This document shows, one piece after another, positions 21,198 through 22,428 of a stretch of DNA of 22,428 bases. Below the pieces are notes generated by a model, which saw nothing but the letters and a program-made list of their open reading frames with translations, was not told the DNA's origin and did not search any database. The DNA comes from Pelotomaculum_B sp041645005 (GTDB lineage: Bacteria; Bacillota; Desulfotomaculia; Desulfotomaculales; Pelotomaculaceae). Made by a program: the position numbers and the translations under genes. The stretch covers positions 1 through 22,428 of the forward strand of contig JBAZQW010000007.1 in the NCBI GenBank assembly GCA_041645005.1. Reading direction: 5' to 3'. Each line of letters starts with the position of its first letter. The first letter of the stretch is position 1.

Positions 21198-22428
21198 CTA
21201 AGTCCTGACCGGGCGGGCTTTGGCGTAAGTGCGGTAGACTTTGCTCACCTCTACCGGAATGATCTCTCCCACCAGGGCGCCCGCTCCTTCTATATCCAGA
21301 ATAAAGCCGTTTACCCTGGCAATGCCGTCGTGGTAATTGGTAACATGGGGCTCTTCCACCCTTACCTCCAGCACCTCACCAGCTTTCACCGGGAGTGTAT
21401 TAGCATGGATTTCCTCGTTATCCTGGAGCGGCCGGATGGTGATTGACTCGATATGGTGGCTGGTTGATCCCCGGATATAGAGGCTCTTACCTGTTTTGCT
21501 CTCCAGGTCGCGCAAACTTGCCCCCCCACTGCCAATAAGCCGCGCCGCCACCACCGGGTTGGCTTCCACCAGGATGGTCTGGGCGGTAGTCTGACGGGCT
21601 ATATTGTATATTTGATTTTTGTAATTAATACCCAGTGTTTCTTCTGAAAGCACCTTTCCCCTGCCATCACAGTAGGGGCAGGGCTTCTGAAGCACCTCGG
21701 ACAAGCTTGGGCGCACCTTTTTCCTGGTCATCTCAACCAGACCCAATTGGGTGATACCCAGGATATTGGTTTTTGTTTTATCTTTTCTAATCTCTTCCTC
21801 CAGCGCCTGGAGCACTTCATTGCGGTGGGCTTCCTGGGACATATCAATAAAATCTACAATGACGATCCCGCCAATTTTACGCAGTCGCAGCTGGCGGGCA
21901 ATTTCGCTGACCGCCTCAAGGTTGGTCTTGAGCACCGTGTCTTCCAGGTTAGTGGTCCCAACATACTTGCCGGTATTCACATCTATAGCCGTAAGAGCCT
22001 CACACTGATCGATGACCAGGTAGCCGCCGCATTTCAACCATACTTTTTGCTTGAGCGCCTTTTCTATTTCCTGCTCGATACCGTATTCCGTAAAGATATT
22101 CTCCCGCTCATCTAAAGACACTTTCAGCTTCAAGCGGGGATCAGAGATATCAACAAGCTCCAATACCTTTTCATATTCGTAACGCGAGTCCAAAATCAAG
22201 CGGTCGACATCCTCGGTAAAAACATCCCGCAAAATTCGCTGAACCAGTTCCAGGTCGCGGTGCACCACGTTTGGCACCGTACCGTGGGCTGACCTGCTTA
22301 AAATTTTGCGCCATAATTTTGTCAACAAAGCAATGTCCTGGCGCAGTTCTTCTTCCTCGACGCCTTCCGCCACAGTACGGACAATTGCGCCCATGCCCTC
22401 TGGTTTAACCCTGTTAGCTAGATCCTTT
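21198..22428 (-). CDS. rng: Ribonuclease E/G family endoribonuclease (C-terminal part)
   Basis: The gene runs off the right edge; the frame is open to 22428, so the N-terminal S1 domain is not seen and the first visible Met (22394) is internal. The catalytic DNase I-like part has the metal aspartates in ALTAIDVNTGK and GGIVIVDFIDM, followed by the zinc-link CPYCDGRGK. A region resembling a KH-like fold follows (TILVEANPVVAARLIGSGGA), and the last 60 residues (from KAGEVLEVRVEEPHV to KVYRTYAKA) look like a TRAM-type RNA-binding barrel, an addition not present in E. coli RNase G. The role is mRNA decay and rRNA processing by 5'-end-dependent cleavage. It lies upstream of rplU-rpmA, as in many clostridia. 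Confidence 0.93.
   Translation of the reverse strand, partial: KDLANRVKPEGMGAIVRTVAEGVEEEELRQDIALLTKLWRKILSRSAHGTVPNVVHRDLELVQRILRDVFTEDVDRLILDSRYEYEKVLELVDISDPRLKLKVSLDERENIFTEYGIEQEIEKALKQKVWLKCGGYLVIDQCEALTAIDVNTGKYVGTTNLEDTVLKTNLEAVSEIARQLRLRKIGGIVIVDFIDMSQEAHRNEVLQALEEEIRKDKTKTNILGITQLGLVEMTRKKVRPSLSEVLQKPCPYCDGRGKVLSEETLGINYKNQIYNIARQTTAQTILVEANPVVAARLIGSGGASLRDLESKTGKSLYIRGSTSHHIESITIRPLQDNEEIHANTLPVKAGEVLEVRVEEPHVTNYHDGIARVNGFILDIEGAGALVGEIIPVEVSKVYRTYAKARPVRT

Overview
The window looks like chromosome of an endospore-forming, moderately GC-rich Firmicute of the Peptococcaceae type (Pelotomaculum/Desulfotomaculum-like). This is inferred from Spo0B beside Obg, the Firmicute order rng - rplU - rpmA - spo0B - obg - proB - nadD - rsfS, T-box leaders in front of amino-acid and aminoacyl-tRNA synthetase genes, and many GTG/TTG starts. 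No species is claimed.

Left part (1-4094), accessory: a histidine-rich YmaF-family gene (minus); a 5'-truncated, frameshifted sigma-54 activator relic; a repeat-rich gap; a small two-helix membrane protein; and a 1642-bp IS1182-family insertion sequence with a frameshifted transposase. The IS sits exactly in the middle of a 29-bp palindromic repeat whose intact sister copy lies 10 kb away.

Middle part, plus strand (3877-6947): a promoter and terminator-ended leader drive pabB-pabC (p-aminobenzoate branch of folate synthesis), followed by a four-helix membrane protein.

From 7054 to the right edge everything is on the minus strand. Read in transcription order from the right: RNase E/G (cut by the window edge), a 260-bp palindromic MITE-like element with a 10-bp target duplication, rplU-rpmA, spo0B-obgE, proB-nadD, an RRM RNA-binding protein, a PaaI-type thioesterase, rsfS, a leucine T-box leader, a fatty acyl-CoA ligase, leuS, a tandem (partially duplicated) phenylalanine T-box leader, then aroF-pheA. 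The last block is a chorismate/phenylalanine unit; with pabBC it makes the middle of the window a chorismate-metabolism island.

The most striking structure is at 14295-14662. A complete tRNA-Ala(GGC) gene, CCA included, lies inside the Stem III loop of the leucine T-box riboswitch, between the strands GGTAAAGA and TCTTTACC. tRNA processing should cut this leader in two. The gene right behind this leader is an acyl-CoA ligase; leuS, the expected target, comes only after it and after a repeat-filled gap. Other points: PheA has the domain order dehydratase-ACT-chorismate mutase; L27 lacks the Firmicute N-terminal extension and no prp gene lies between rplU and rpmA; proA is missing between proB and nadD; and several single-base frame breaks sit in homopolymer runs, which may be sequence errors.
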